Source: Ruminococcaceae bacterium UBA7030
Lineage (GTDB): Bacteria; Bacillota; Clostridia; Oscillospirales; Acutalibacteraceae
Assembly: GCA_002494125.1 (NCBI GenBank)
Contig: DLBD01000086.1
Coordinates: 1-14,668, forward strand
Length of the DNA: 14,668 nucleotides
Reading direction: 5' to 3'
The translations under genes were made by a program, and so were the position numbers. Below the pieces are notes generated by a model. That model did no database searches. It had not been told where the DNA came from and saw only the letters and a list, made by a program, of their open reading frames with translations. Positions 14,638-14,668 of this stretch are shown here, one piece after another. Each line of letters begins with the position of its first letter. The stretch's first letter is position 1.

Positions 14638-14668
14638 GATCCATTAGCTCAGATGGCAGAGCACTTGA
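14638..14668 (+). tRNA. 5' part of a tRNA, probably tRNA-Lys (cut by window end)
   Basis: GATCCAT (14638-14644) looks like an acceptor 5' strand, followed by TA, a D-arm with GCTC...GAGC (14647-14662) and ACTTGA, the start of an anticodon stem. The window ends before the anticodon. The D-arm followed by CTTGA closely resembles bacterial tRNA-Lys(TTT), but the identity is inferred. Confidence 0.75.

Noticed and set aside
14420..14644. Minus-strand reading frame of 74 residues over tRNA-His and tRNA-Gln (contains RRDSNPRMTESKSVALPLGYTP)
   Set aside because: Also an antisense tRNA artefact, with the stereotyped sequence seen opposite tRNA-Gln genes.

Overview
The window looks like a stretch of Clostridia (Bacillota) chromosome, probably from an Oscillospiraceae/Ruminococcaceae-type gut anaerobe. 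This is inferred from AGGAGG-type ribosome sites, the gene order, a Group II ECF module, a zinc-finger Clp ATPase and a DUF5711-like/CvpA pair. All genes are on the + strand. No insertion sequence, phage gene or CRISPR array was seen.

Region 1 (1-1473) is a small accessory-looking group: the C-terminal part of an unrecognised protein, a small exported/anchored protein gene broken by a frameshift, and a three-helix membrane protein with an external domain. None has an assigned function. A hairpin terminator (1491-1521) ends it.

Region 2 (1545-14114) starts with a sigma-70-type promoter (TTGCAT, 17 bp, TATAAT) and holds thirteen tightly packed genes: ruvC, ruvA, ruvB, glmM, a class I SAM methyltransferase, ecfA1, ecfA2, ecfT, truA, a DUF5711-like membrane-anchored protein, cvpA, pgsA and a ClpE-type ATPase. 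Neighbouring genes overlap by 1-11 bases or lie 3-28 bases apart. Three junctions are TAATG stop/start overlaps, and I saw no internal terminator, so it reads as one long housekeeping operon with probable translational coupling. Its jobs are Holliday-junction branch migration and resolution (RuvABC), the GlcN-6-P to GlcN-1-P step of peptidoglycan precursor supply (GlmM), nucleic-acid methylation (target unknown), the shared energising module of vitamin/metal ECF uptake (no S component here), tRNA pseudouridylation (TruA), anionic phospholipid synthesis (PgsA) and protein unfolding/proteolysis (ClpE-like).

Region 3 (14130-14668) is a tRNA cluster behind a perfect consensus promoter (TTGACA, 17 bp, TATAAT): Gly(TCC), Arg(TCT), His(GTG), Gln(TTG) and the 5' half of a fifth tRNA, probably Lys, cut by the window edge. 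The promoter -10 box lies inside a perfect 10-bp inverted repeat. The spacers between tRNAs hold two near-identical small hairpins, a U-tract terminator with a competing fold, and another inverted repeat. These RNA structures, the broken gene in region 1 and the DUF5711-like/CvpA pair are the points most worth a second look. I found no convincing evidence of a wholly new multi-gene system; most of the window is conserved housekeeping DNA.
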